A DNA stretch of 64,000 bases from positions 62,001 to 126,000 of the forward strand of contig VRUJ01000002.1 in NCBI GenBank assembly GCA_019456165.1, written 5' to 3'. Of the stretch, positions 45,179 to 53,499 are shown in pieces. Source of the stretch: Chloroflexota bacterium (lineage in GTDB: Bacteria > Chloroflexota > Anaerolineae > Anaerolineales > UBA11579). Positions within the stretch are counted from its first letter, which is position 1. Each line of letters opens with the position of its first letter. The notes beneath the pieces are model-generated. The model worked only from the letters and a program-made list of their open reading frames with translations. It was not told where the DNA came from and searched no databases. Both the position numbers and the translations under genes were made by a program.

Positions 45179-45460
45179 TCAGGTGTTCCTTTCCCCCAGG
45201 TGTTGCTGAGTTATATCGCTCAAGCGTCCAAACCGCAGCACCCCCCGAGGACAGCGAGCCACGCACTCCCCGCAGGTCAGACAATGGCTGTTATTAATCG
45301 GAGATCCAAGCCAAGCATATCGGCGGACATCCAAATCAATCGGGCAGTTATATGTACATATACCGCATTGCACACAGCGGAAACTATCGGGGATTACATA
45401 GCCGTCTGCAAGCGCTTTACGATGGCTCGGTTTGCCTTGAAATATGCCTCTAATACCCAT
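45179..45460 (-). CDS. 2x[4Fe-4S] ferredoxin-like protein
   Basis: 93 residues with two clusters: CVQCGICTYNCP (near residue 29) and CLTCGECVARCP (near residue 60). First gene of the minus-strand redox operon. The upstream 170 bp (45461-45630) to the IS256 border hold its promoter; no strong -35/-10 pair could be fixed. It resembles the electron-input modules of Hdr/Qmo-like or FeS-flavoprotein complexes. Confidence 0.88.
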   Translation of the reverse strand: MGIRGIFQGKPSHRKALADGYVIPDSFRCVQCGICTYNCPIDLDVRRYAWLGSPINNSHCLTCGECVARCPRGVLRFGRLSDITQQHLGERNT

Positions 45461-45630
45461 GAATTATTCCTGATTTGGATCAATGTAATTAACTATACTC
45501 TACTTAAATCGATTGCCTATATCCCATTTATCCTAATTTGTGATTATAACTATGCAAACTGATGGAATATTCGTACAAGGGATTGATAGAATCACACACT
45601 CTTTGCACAAATAAAAAAGACCATTGGTTA

Positions 45631-46925
45631 GTGTAACATTGTTTCTGTAATTTCCAAAAAATGATAGGTCAGGTATCCTTTTAGTTGCAAAAACAAAAAA
45701 GGAGTTACACATGACCTATCAACAAGATTGTACATTACCAGAAGAGTTATTGGAACAGATTGCTACCGATGGATTGGAGGCGCTGCCGGGGTTGATCCGC
45801 ATTCTGGTCAACGAAGCAATGAGGCTGGAGCGAGAGCAGCATCTCGGAGCGGGCGCGTATGAACGCACTCCAACGCGGCGCGGCTATGCCAATGGCTATA
45901 AGCCGAAGACGATGAAGACCCGTCTGGGAGAGATCGAATTCTCGGTGCCGCAGGCACGGGAAGGCGACTTCTACCCGGATGCGCTGGAGAAAGGGCTGCG
46001 CAGCGAACGTGCCCTGACGCTGGCATTGGCAGAGATGTATGTCCAGGGCGTTTCGACCCGGCGAGTGGCAGCGATCACCGAACAATTGTGTGGCATAGCG
46101 GTGAGCAGCTCGCAGGTCAGTCGCGCAACAGGTCTACTGGATGAAGTGCTGGAAGCATGGCGTAACCGACAACTGGGTGAGATCATCTATCTGTACCTGG
46201 ATGCCCGTTATGAGAAGGTGCGCATAGATGGGCAGATCCGTGATGCAGCCATTTTGATGGCTGCAGGGGTGGGCGTAGACGGGAAACGGCGGATTTTAGG
46301 CGTCTCCGTCTCGCTGAGCGAAGCACAACTGCACTGGCGGGCATTTCTGGAGAGCCTAATTGAGCGCGGTTTGAGGGGTGTGCAGCTGATCATCAGTGAT
46401 GATCACAGTGGATTGCGCAAAGCCCGCCAGGCGGTGTTTACCGGCATTCCCTGGCAAAGGTGCCAATTTCATTTGCAGCAGAACGCCAGCCAATATGTGC
46501 TGCGCAAGAAGATGCTCAAAACGGTCGCAGCAGACATTCGAGCGATCTTCAATGCGCCCGACCGTGAGCAGGCTGAGGTCTATCTACGGCAGACTGTCCT
46601 TAAGTATGCAGATAGTGCTTCTGGCCTGGCTGACTGGCTAGAAACTGCCATTCCGGAAGGGTTGACCGTGTTCAATTTTCCTGAAGAGCATCGACGCAGA
46701 ATCCGGACCAGCAATGTGCTGGAGCGGGTCAGTCAGGAAATCAAACGGCGGACGCGCGTGATTCGTATCTTTCCAAATGAGGCATCGTGCTTGCGATTGG
46801 TGAGTGCGGTCTTGATGGAGATCAGCGAAGATTGGGTGACGGGTAGAATATACTTGAACTTCAAATCAGGCTAAAGCTTGCCCGACTAAAAAGGGCTTGA
46901 CCATTTTACAGAAAAGATGTTGCAC
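45631..46925 (+). mobile_element. IS256-family insertion sequence
   Basis: 1295 bp, bounded by imperfect terminal inverted repeats: GTGTAACATTGTTTCTGTAA (45631 onwards) and, reading inwards from 46925, GTGCAACATCTTTTCTGTAA; 18 of the first 23 positions match. I could not find a convincing target duplication, so the exact borders may be off by a few bases. One intact transposase gene inside. Confidence 0.8.
45711..46874 (+). CDS. IS256-family transposase
   Basis: 387 residues, close to the family's usual 390-400. Mutator-like DDE domain: LYLDARYEKV (Asp), IISDDHSGL (Asp), CQFHLQQNA, and SNVLERVSQEIKRRTRV (Glu). GGAG lies before ATG. No frameshift, so it is probably active or recently active. 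Confidence 0.95.
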   Translation: MTYQQDCTLPEELLEQIATDGLEALPGLIRILVNEAMRLEREQHLGAGAYERTPTRRGYANGYKPKTMKTRLGEIEFSVPQAREGDFYPDALEKGLRSERALTLALAEMYVQGVSTRRVAAITEQLCGIAVSSSQVSRATGLLDEVLEAWRNRQLGEIIYLYLDARYEKVRIDGQIRDAAILMAAGVGVDGKRRILGVSVSLSEAQLHWRAFLESLIERGLRGVQLIISDDHSGLRKARQAVFTGIPWQRCQFHLQQNASQYVLRKKMLKTVAADIRAIFNAPDREQAEVYLRQTVLKYADSASGLADWLETAIPEGLTVFNFPEEHRRRIRTSNVLERVSQEIKRRTRVIRIFPNEASCLRLVSAVLMEISEDWVTGRIYLNFKSG

Positions 46926-46927
46926 AA

Positions 46928-47857
46928 TCAAAAATTTTCTGATACTTCTAAAAAAGATACATCATTTAACCATAAACGACCATGATGATCAAACAAAAAA
47001 ATTCCTGCACGCGTTTTGTTTTCACCTGGGGGGCTGCCATACTCTCGAACATCACCTGTTAGGGGATCAAATCGAATTACTCGCATGAGAACTTCTCTGA
47101 TGTTTTCGTTGGAAAGATCTTCTAACCATCGACCTGCTACCCAGATAGCTCCATCCTCAGCAATTGCGAGAGAATGATATGCAAGTTCATACCCTTGCTC
47201 AGATCCCAGTTCAATACTAGCTATACGTTGTATTGGATCGAAACGGATTAGATGACCACTATAAAGGAACCATAAATTCCCTTCCTGATCCTCCAAGATT
47301 CGATCATAAGAGGTTCCACCTTGTGACATAGCAAAGAAAATCCCATCTCGGTCAATTATTATCTCAAAGCTATCTTTTTCATCATCAAATCGACTTAAAT
47401 ATAATCCATCTAATACGTTTCCTGCAACATAGTGATGTCCCAGTGCCCAAAGGGTGTTATCTTTAGCGACGAAAAGTGAATATGGTACAAACTCATCTCC
47501 AAACTGATTCATTATCGTATATTCTTTTATTTCCCCTGTACTGGGAGTAAAACGGATAAGTCCACGCGTCATCCAAATCTCATCATCGTTGCGAACGACA
47601 ATACTTCCAACATATGTTAATTTAGAGCGATCCTCATTTTCCTCACTGAGTTGCGCGTCCCACCCCTCAGGTAAAGGAATTGGTGTTGGTTCATAGCTTG
47701 GTGTAGCCCCATGTGGATAAGCTAATTCGAACAGAGGAGGAGAACAATTGTTATCAACCAAAGGTTCATAACTACTAGGGTTACACGCAGCCAATAACAA
47801 ACATAAAGTACCAAATAGCCATAAAATGTTTTTACAAGAAAACGATTTTTTACGCAT
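46928..47857 (-). CDS. Beta-propeller-like lipoprotein, probably truncated by IS256
   Basis: 309 residues. Lipobox LLLAAC at residues 20-25 with signal peptide, then repeated strands of the type G-x-[IL]W-x-x (NTLWALG, GNLWFLY, GAIWVAG, GRLWLN), as in two-component-regulator-type propellers. The stop lies 3 bp from the IS256 end and the last blade is incomplete, so the 3' end was probably removed by the insertion. The sequence beyond the other IS end does not continue the propeller. Likely on the outer face of the membrane. Confidence 0.65.
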   Translation of the reverse strand: MRKKSFSCKNILWLFGTLCLLLAACNPSSYEPLVDNNCSPPLFELAYPHGATPSYEPTPIPLPEGWDAQLSEENEDRSKLTYVGSIVVRNDDEIWMTRGLIRFTPSTGEIKEYTIMNQFGDEFVPYSLFVAKDNTLWALGHHYVAGNVLDGLYLSRFDDEKDSFEIIIDRDGIFFAMSQGGTSYDRILEDQEGNLWFLYSGHLIRFDPIQRIASIELGSEQGYELAYHSLAIAEDGAIWVAGRWLEDLSNENIREVLMRVIRFDPLTGDVREYGSPPGENKTRAGIFLFDHHGRLWLNDVSFLEVSENF

Positions 47858-47987
47858 ACTTTTGCCTCCCTCATCGAGAGTCTTACAAAGTTAATATGCT
47901 CTTAGTGTACAAGAAATTGCCGTGATTCACAACCCAAAACCCCGCATTCCAACTTTCAAATACCACGCTCACAACTTTTCCCACTCA

Positions 47988-48827
47988 TCACCCCTCATTT
48001 CGGAACTGCAAACAATAATGGTGGAAGGTGTTGCTCACCCAGGCGTTACCCATGCCGTAGGGCGCCAGGCGGATATTATCCTGGCACCAGATCTTCTCAT
48101 CCTTGAGGGTGTAGGTTTCACCCAACTGGCGCGCAAGATCCCAGGCAAGAGGGTAGATCACACCTCCCTTCTTCACATTCTTGACGATGATGGTGAGATA
48201 AGCGCGCTCGCGCAGCAGCGGTTTCAATCCCGCGTAGATCGCTACCAAATTTTGCATGAAATTTTCGTAATCATCCATATTACCCAAATCTTCTGGATCA
48301 TCCGAATAGGTGATATCCAGGTCTGGCGCGGCGCGTCTCTTTTTCTGGGTTTCAGCGCCGCGCGCTTTCAGCATATTCCAATATGGAGGCGAGGTTATCA
48401 CGTAATCGATCAGCGGCAGGTCAAATCCGGCTGCACCTTTGGCGTTGGCGTTGATAACTTCAGCAACCAGGTTATGAGCATCCTTGCCCAAGGAAACGCG
48501 CTCTTCACCAACTACATCCTGGGCAATGCGGGCGTACTCAGGGTTAAGCTCGATGCCGTAACTATTCCTTCCAGAGCGCAAAGCGGCTACCAATGTGCTG
48601 CCTGTGCCCACCATCGGGTCCAGCACGTTCTGACCTGCTTTGGTAAAGAACTCGATAAATTCCTGCACCAGGGTTTCGGGGAATTTGGCAGGATGGCGCA
48701 GCACATCTTTGCGCCTGGGGGGAGGGTTGTGCACAAACCAAGACTTCTGGAATTTCAACCAATCACGGTTGCTGAGATCATTCATTTTATTGATCAACTT
48801 GCGTTTCGTCGGTTTGGTTTTACTCAT
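47988..48827 (-). CDS. Orphan DNA methyltransferase (SPPY type, FxGxG first)
   Basis: 279 residues from ATG 48827, which follows GGAGCAGTGAG. Motif order is LDPMVGTGSTLVAA (SAM, near residue 80) then VITSPPYWN (catalytic, near residue 142), with YGIELNPEY between. TSPPY is common in N4-cytosine and some N6-adenine methyltransferases. There is no restriction endonuclease nearby, so it is an orphan or regulatory methylase. It starts just after the upstream lipoprotein gene. Confidence 0.85.
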   Translation of the reverse strand: MSKTKPTKRKLINKMNDLSNRDWLKFQKSWFVHNPPPRRKDVLRHPAKFPETLVQEFIEFFTKAGQNVLDPMVGTGSTLVAALRSGRNSYGIELNPEYARIAQDVVGEERVSLGKDAHNLVAEVINANAKGAAGFDLPLIDYVITSPPYWNMLKARGAETQKKRRAAPDLDITYSDDPEDLGNMDDYENFMQNLVAIYAGLKPLLRERAYLTIIVKNVKKGGVIYPLAWDLARQLGETYTLKDEKIWCQDNIRLAPYGMGNAWVSNTFHHYCLQFRNEG

Positions 48828-48828
48828 C

Positions 48829-49584
48829 TCACTGCTCCAAAATTTGGCGTACAACCATGTCGGTGAAACTCACCGTGACGGGCGTTTCTCCAGCGGTGCG
48901 CACAAAGACTCCCAGTGTTCCAGTATACAAGACGGTATCGCGCGCGCTGAAAAGGAATTGGTCGTTGACGAAGAAGCGCATCTGATCTCCATTAGCCCAG
49001 ACTGCTAAGCGGCTCGTGCTCAGCGCTCCAGGAGTTATGACTCCGTGGGATATCCAGGGAACAACTGAAGATATTTGACCGTCAAAAAAACGATCCAAAC
49101 GCGCTCGTCCATCGCATGACAAGGAGAAACGATAATATTCCAAAGAGCTTGAAACCCGCACCAACAAGCCATATTCGTCAGCGCCAACGCAGAGGCTTGG
49201 TTTGGCGTTAATCTCAATATAGAAATCTGCGAAAACCGGCTCATTGCGTGTTGAAAAAAGGAAACTTCCGGGTTCCGATAAGGCTAAAGTTAGATGATTG
49301 TTGATTATAGATACGCTGCTATTGCCGTTAGTCACCAAAGACCAGGCTTCCCCTGAATCGAAATCGTCTTGCAGGAGCGTCTCCCCCTGCCCTGGCCGCA
49401 AGTCTTCCGTGGGCGTGATAACGGGTGAGGGAAACACTGTTGGCGTACTGGTAGGTGGAAACCACACTATGGTTTCAGTAGGGCTTGGAAGAGCTGTGGG
49501 GGTATCGGTCGGAAAAGCGGTTGTTACAGGCGGTGAACATGCGGACAGATAAACCAGCGCGAGCAGGTGAACGATTCGTTTCAT
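48829..49584 (-). CDS. Lipoprotein with LamG/DUF1080-like domain
   Basis: 251 residues from ATG 49584. Lipobox LSAC near residue 16, long Thr/Pro/Ser linker (residues 20-60), then a jelly-roll-like domain: LLQDDFDSGEAWSL at the start and RLAVWANGDQMRFFVNDQ. The fold resembles concanavalin-like 3-keto-disaccharide hydrolase domains; no catalytic claim. Followed after 1 bp by the DNA methyltransferase gene, so possibly co-transcribed. Confidence 0.75.
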   Translation of the reverse strand: MKRIVHLLALVYLSACSPPVTTAFPTDTPTALPSPTETIVWFPPTSTPTVFPSPVITPTEDLRPGQGETLLQDDFDSGEAWSLVTNGNSSVSIINNHLTLALSEPGSFLFSTRNEPVFADFYIEINAKPSLCVGADEYGLLVRVSSSLEYYRFSLSCDGRARLDRFFDGQISSVVPWISHGVITPGALSTSRLAVWANGDQMRFFVNDQFLFSARDTVLYTGTLGVFVRTAGETPVTVSFTDMVVRQILEQ

Positions 49585-49612
49585 CAAATCAATTTAGCAA
49601 TTCTGTAGCGTT

Positions 49613-50905
49613 TCAATCGCGGATAATAACCTGGTCTCGCTCCGGCCCCACAGAAATCCATCGCACCGGCATCCCGGCGGCGTCTTCGATGCGTTGGACA
49701 TATTTTTGAGCTTGAGGTGGCAGATCATCCCAATGACGGGCAGCCGTCACATCAACATCCCAACCTGGCAATTCTTCGTAAACCGGTTCGAATTGCGACA
49801 AATCTGCCGGGCCAAGAGGTAATTCTGTGAATGTCTCATCCCCAATTCGGTAGGCGATGCAGATTTTTAATGGGTCAATTCCACTCAAAATATCTAGTTT
49901 GGTCAGCGCAACTTCTGTGAGTGTGTTTTGCCTGCAGGCATAGCGCAGCAAGACCAAGTCAATCCAGCCAACCCTGCGCGGGCGGCCTGTGGTCGTACCA
50001 AACTCGTCCCAAGGGTTTGCACCTGTGCCGCGCAGGTGTTTAGCAACTTTTCCTGATAATTCGGTAGGAAAAGCCCCTTCGCCAACCCGCGTTTGGAAAG
50101 CCTTGGTAACCCCAACAATTCGGTTAGCAGGCCGGATTCCAATCCCCAACCCCAATAATGCCCCTGCAGCCGTTGGGCTGGAACTAGTAACATAAGGATA
50201 AGTACCGTGGTCCAAATCAAGCAGCGTTCCCTGAGCGCCCTCTGCGAGAACCCTCTTCCCAGAATTCAAAGCGTCAGTGAGCAGCTGGGAGGCGTCAACT
50301 ATATAGGGTTTAAGCTGGCGCGCGTAATCCATGAATTCTGTTGCCACTGTTTTCGGATCTAGAGCATCTGCCCCGTAGAGCTGGGTTAAGTGCTTGTTGG
50401 CTTCTTCAACGCGCGTCTCAACTGCATCGGCAAAATCTTCTGGGTTCAGCATCATCTCAACCCGTAATCCCCTGCGGGCAGCCTTGGCCACATACGCAGG
50501 GCCGATCCCCCGTTTGGTTGTACCAATTTGTTCCGCACCACGCGCGCCTTCTTGGGCAGCGTCCAAAGCAACGTGAGCAGGAGTGATCAGGTGCGCAGCA
50601 TGCGAAATACGCAGCCGCTTTGGAGGCAGGTCAATCCCCGCCTCGCGCAGTTGAGCCATTTCAGCCATTAAAGTGCTTGGATTCACCAACATACCGTTCC
50701 CCAACACGCCAACAGTGTTTGGTTGGATTACACCAGAAGGAATTAAATGCAGTTTAAAAATTTGATCACCGACGGTGACCGTGTGTCCAGCATTGTCACC
50801 CCCACCATAGCGCGCCACAAAATCAGCCTCTGCAGCTAGTAAATCTACCATACGCCCTTTGCCCTCGTCACCCCATTGGGCGCCTACAACGATATCTAAT
50901 GGCAT
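49613..50905 (-). CDS. purA: Adenylosuccinate synthetase
   Basis: 430 residues, the usual length. GAQWGDEGKG (residues 8-17) holds the catalytic Asp and P-loop; GDNAGHTV, GTTKRGIGPAY, LLDLDHGTYPYVTSS and TTTGRPRRVGWID are all present. It joins IMP and aspartate with GTP in AMP synthesis. AGGAGAGG lies before ATG. Divergent from lexA. Confidence 0.98.
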   Translation of the reverse strand: MPLDIVVGAQWGDEGKGRMVDLLAAEADFVARYGGGDNAGHTVTVGDQIFKLHLIPSGVIQPNTVGVLGNGMLVNPSTLMAEMAQLREAGIDLPPKRLRISHAAHLITPAHVALDAAQEGARGAEQIGTTKRGIGPAYVAKAARRGLRVEMMLNPEDFADAVETRVEEANKHLTQLYGADALDPKTVATEFMDYARQLKPYIVDASQLLTDALNSGKRVLAEGAQGTLLDLDHGTYPYVTSSSPTAAGALLGLGIGIRPANRIVGVTKAFQTRVGEGAFPTELSGKVAKHLRGTGANPWDEFGTTTGRPRRVGWIDLVLLRYACRQNTLTEVALTKLDILSGIDPLKICIAYRIGDETFTELPLGPADLSQFEPVYEELPGWDVDVTAARHWDDLPPQAQKYVQRIEDAAGMPVRWISVGPERDQVIIRD

Positions 50906-50999
50906 AAAGCCTCTCCTGAATATTTATTTCTCCAATTATACACGCTCTGAAAGTTTTGGTTTTTGAGCATTATTTCACAATGTAAGCCTTCCAAGGCAC

Positions 51000-51028
51000 T
51001 TGACACAGAACGGATGTTCTTGTAAAAT
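51000..51028 (+). promoter_or_regulatory. lexA promoter with an internal SOS box
   Basis: TTGACA (51000-51005), 17-bp spacer, TAAAAT (51023-51028). In the spacer GAACGGATGTTC (51008-51019) fits the Gram-positive-type LexA box GAAC-RNRY-GTTC exactly. LexA binding there would block RNA polymerase, so lexA is autoregulated. Confidence 0.85.
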
Positions 51029-51073
51029 ATAGAACAAAAGAACCATAACCACTCTCAATAAAGGAGAGGCTCA

Positions 51074-51751
51074 ATGGCGAAACAAAAAGGTGAACTAAAA
51101 GATAGGCACAAAAAGATTCTTGATGTCCTCGAACGCTACCAAAATACCGTCGGATACCCTCCATCTATCCGAGAGATCGGCAAAGAAACTGGCATTACGT
51201 CTACTTCGGTAGTAAATTACTACCTCAACCAGCTCGAGGATTGGGAATTTATTGAACGAGATCGTAAAGTATCCCGCGGCCTTCGATTAACCAAAACAAT
51301 AAAGAGCATTATTGATGAAATGATTCAGATACCACTCGTCGGTATGATTGGCGCTAGCGAACCTGTTCCCGTTCCAGGCTCGGACTTTAACTATTACGAT
51401 CCCGAATCCAGCATCGACGTTGCTCGCAGCTTACTGCCTAAAAGCGATCAAGGCAACCAGCTCTATGCACTGGAAGTCGATGGCGATTCGATGATTGATG
51501 CCATGGTCAACGATGGCGATATCGTAATTATGAAATACACCCAGGAAGCTCGCGATGGTGAAATGGTCGCGGTGAGGTTAACCGACAAAGAAGAAACCAC
51601 TCTCAAATTCTTTTACCGAGAGAACGGTCATGTGCGCCTGCAACCCGCAAATCCAAGCATGGAGCCCATCATTATCGAAGACCCCAGCACAGTAATGATT
51701 CAAGGCAAAGTGGTGTTAGTCATCCGGCAACTTAGCGGCAAGCCAGTATAG
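51074..51751 (+). CDS. lexA: LexA repressor
   Basis: 225 residues. Winged helix (residues 8-72; SIREIGKETGITSTSVVNYY recognition region). S24 peptidase domain with VDGDSM (Ser139) and TTLKFF (Lys178). At the self-cleavage site Ala94 is followed by Ser95 instead of the usual Gly (GASEP vs AAGEP). GGAGAGG lies before ATG. Controls the SOS response; the upstream box matches the B. subtilis consensus. Confidence 0.95.
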   Translation: MAKQKGELKDRHKKILDVLERYQNTVGYPPSIREIGKETGITSTSVVNYYLNQLEDWEFIERDRKVSRGLRLTKTIKSIIDEMIQIPLVGMIGASEPVPVPGSDFNYYDPESSIDVARSLLPKSDQGNQLYALEVDGDSMIDAMVNDGDIVIMKYTQEARDGEMVAVRLTDKEETTLKFFYRENGHVRLQPANPSMEPIIIEDPSTVMIQGKVVLVIRQLSGKPV

Positions 51752-51782
51752 TAAGCAACATCTGTACCAGTAAATTCGATAG

Positions 51783-51818
51783 AACCCTGCCAGCCTTCGC
51801 GTAGGGTTTTATTTTTTA
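51783..51818 (+). terminator. lexA terminator
   Basis: AACCCT (51783-51788) pairs with AGGGTT (51803-51808), followed by TTATTTTTTAAT. The stem is short with a 14-nt interior, but the T-run is good and it separates lexA from the glycan locus. Confidence 0.65.
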
Positions 51819-51848
51819 ATAATTTCAGTGCACCCCAAATCAATCTGG

Positions 51849-51854
51849 TAAAAT
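51849..51854 (+). promoter_or_regulatory. -10 box of a leaderless-type promoter (sugar transferase)
   Basis: TAAAAT ends 6 nt before GTG 51861, so a normally spaced transcript would begin exactly at the start codon. No Shine-Dalgarno is present. Confidence 0.5.
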
Positions 51855-51860
51855 TCTGAT

Positions 51861-52520
51861 GTGACAGCACACTTATTTCCTCCGGATGTCCCACCTGCTA
51901 AACGCATCTTTGATTTGGTGCTCTTGCTGCCGGGTATCATCTTAGTTTCTCCCCTGCTAATAATAATTGCATTATTTATACGAATTTTCCACGGCTCGCC
52001 TGTGCTCTTCCGGCAATCCCGTCCAGGTTACCGAGGCGAATTATTCACTCTGTATAAATTTCGCACCATGACCAACGCCCGCGACACTCACGGCAATATG
52101 TTAGAAGATTCTGAACGCATGACTACTCTGGGCCGCTTATTGCGCGCTACAAGCCTGGATGAGCTGCCTGAGTTGTATAATGTCTTACGCGGGGAATTGA
52201 GCCTAGTAGGACCACGTCCTTTGCTTGTCCAATACCTGGAGCGCTACACCCTTGAGCAAGCCCGCCGCCACGACGTGCTGCCGGGCATAACCGGGTGGGC
52301 GCAGATCAATGGGCGCAATAATGTTTCCTGGGAGAATAAATTTTCCCTGGACGTATGGTATGTTGATAACTGGTCCCTTTGGCTAGATATTAAGATATTA
52401 GCGCTCACTCCTTGGAAAGTACTCGTGCGTGAAGGCATCAATGAACCGGGAAACGCCACAGCCAGAGAGTTTATGGGCACACAAAGCAATCCTCAGCATG
52501 GTATTGAAAAACCAGGCTGA
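51861..52520 (+). CDS. PglC-like phosphoglycosyl transferase (bacterial sugar transferase)
   Basis: 219 residues, GTG start. One re-entrant N-terminal helix (KRIFDLVLLLPGIILVSPLLIIIALFI as two short hydrophobic blocks), then LYKFRTM, RATSLDELPELYNVL with the catalytic Asp-Glu pair, LVGPRPLL and GITGWAQINGRN. It moves a sugar-1-phosphate from a UDP-sugar to undecaprenyl phosphate at the membrane: the first step of a surface glycan. PglC in Campylobacter acts on UDP-diNAcBac, made by PglD; a PglD-like domain is encoded three genes downstream. Confidence 0.92.
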   Translation: MTAHLFPPDVPPAKRIFDLVLLLPGIILVSPLLIIIALFIRIFHGSPVLFRQSRPGYRGELFTLYKFRTMTNARDTHGNMLEDSERMTTLGRLLRATSLDELPELYNVLRGELSLVGPRPLLVQYLERYTLEQARRHDVLPGITGWAQINGRNNVSWENKFSLDVWYVDNWSLWLDIKILALTPWKVLVREGINEPGNATAREFMGTQSNPQHGIEKPG

Positions 52521-52548
52521 AGACCTAACCCGAAAGAAAAGACCCTAG

Positions 52549-52554
52549 TATAAT
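52549..52554 (+). promoter_or_regulatory. -10 box of a leaderless-type promoter (E1-alpha)
   Basis: A perfect TATAAT (in CCTAGTATAATTCC) ends 9 nt before ATG 52564, with no Shine-Dalgarno. It resembles the arrangement at 13795. Confidence 0.5.
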
Positions 52555-52563
52555 TCCACCCGT

Positions 52564-53454
52564 ATGCCAGACGACCAAGCTCTATATCGCGGCTTATACC
52601 GCATTCGCCGTTTTGAAGAAACCGTATTGAATGAGTTTTCCAGCGGTTTATTTTACGGCACAACACACACCTACCTTGGGCAAGAAGCTAACGCCGTTGG
52701 GGTATTAGACCACTTACAAAAGGAGGATATCGTTTTTAGCAATCACCGCTGCCACGGTCATTTCATCGCTTACGGAGGTGACCCGCGCGCCCTCTTCGCC
52801 GAATTAATGGGCAAAAAGACAGGGGTCACTGGAGGGCGTGGAGGCTCTCAGCACATCCATTGGAAAAACTTTTATTCCAATGGAATCTTGGGCAGCACGG
52901 TACCAGTTGGAACTGGGGCAGCCCTGGCAGAAAAATTCAAGGACAGCAACGCAGTAACGATTATCTTTTTAGGTGATGGAACTTTGGGCCAGGGAGTGGT
53001 GTACGAATCCTTAAACCTGGCTTCGCTATGGGACGTTCCAGTATTGTTCGTGGTCGAAAACAACCGCATCGCCCAAACTACGCCTATTGAGTTAGCGGTC
53101 GCCGGAGAAATCCCACCACGATTTAACGCTTTTGGTATCCCCACTACTGAGCTAAACACGAGCGACGTGTGTGAAATTCTGCCCACTGCGAGAGAACTCA
53201 TCGCGGAAATCCGCGGCGAAGCTGCTCCACGCGCTTTGATACTGCATACACATCGCTTTGGGCCACATTCCAAAGGTGATGATACTCGTCCAGAAGAAGA
53301 AATCAAGCGCTTACACGCTAAGCATGACCCTATAAAAATCCACGCTGAACGCCTGGATAAGAACGCGCGCACTATTATAGAAACTGAAATTGACGCTCAA
53401 ATTTCTGAAGCTTTTGACCTCGCAAAAAATGACCCTTTGCCCGCATACATCTAA
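52564..53454 (+). CDS. 2-oxoacid dehydrogenase E1 component, alpha subunit
   Basis: 296 residues, a little shorter than typical PDH E1-alpha (320-380). TPP motif GDGTLGQGVVYESLNLAS then NN (GDG-x~27-NN). HTYLGQEANAVGV and NHRCHGHFIAYGGDP are family blocks; GGRGGSQHIH too. With E1-beta it should decarboxylate a 2-oxoacid and acylate a lipoyl domain. The neighbours are surface-glycan genes rather than the rest of a pyruvate dehydrogenase operon; no dihydrolipoyl dehydrogenase is in the window. Confidence 0.9.
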   Translation: MPDDQALYRGLYRIRRFEETVLNEFSSGLFYGTTHTYLGQEANAVGVLDHLQKEDIVFSNHRCHGHFIAYGGDPRALFAELMGKKTGVTGGRGGSQHIHWKNFYSNGILGSTVPVGTGAALAEKFKDSNAVTIIFLGDGTLGQGVVYESLNLASLWDVPVLFVVENNRIAQTTPIELAVAGEIPPRFNAFGIPTTELNTSDVCEILPTARELIAEIRGEAAPRALILHTHRFGPHSKGDDTRPEEEIKRLHAKHDPIKIHAERLDKNARTIIETEIDAQISEAFDLAKNDPLPAYI

Positions 53455-53499
53455 AATGAAAAGTTATTTATAAACACACTTGGAAACCAATTAACAACA

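Noticed and set aside
45631..46925. Composite transposon or integrative element between IS110 and IS256
   Set aside because: The elements are of different families, about 22 kb apart, and the genes between include chromosomal housekeeping types (cofE, cofD, DUF1385).
47922..48866. Plus-strand ORF of 314 codons
   Set aside because: It is antisense to the DNA methyltransferase, which has all its motifs; the plus frame shows no family features.
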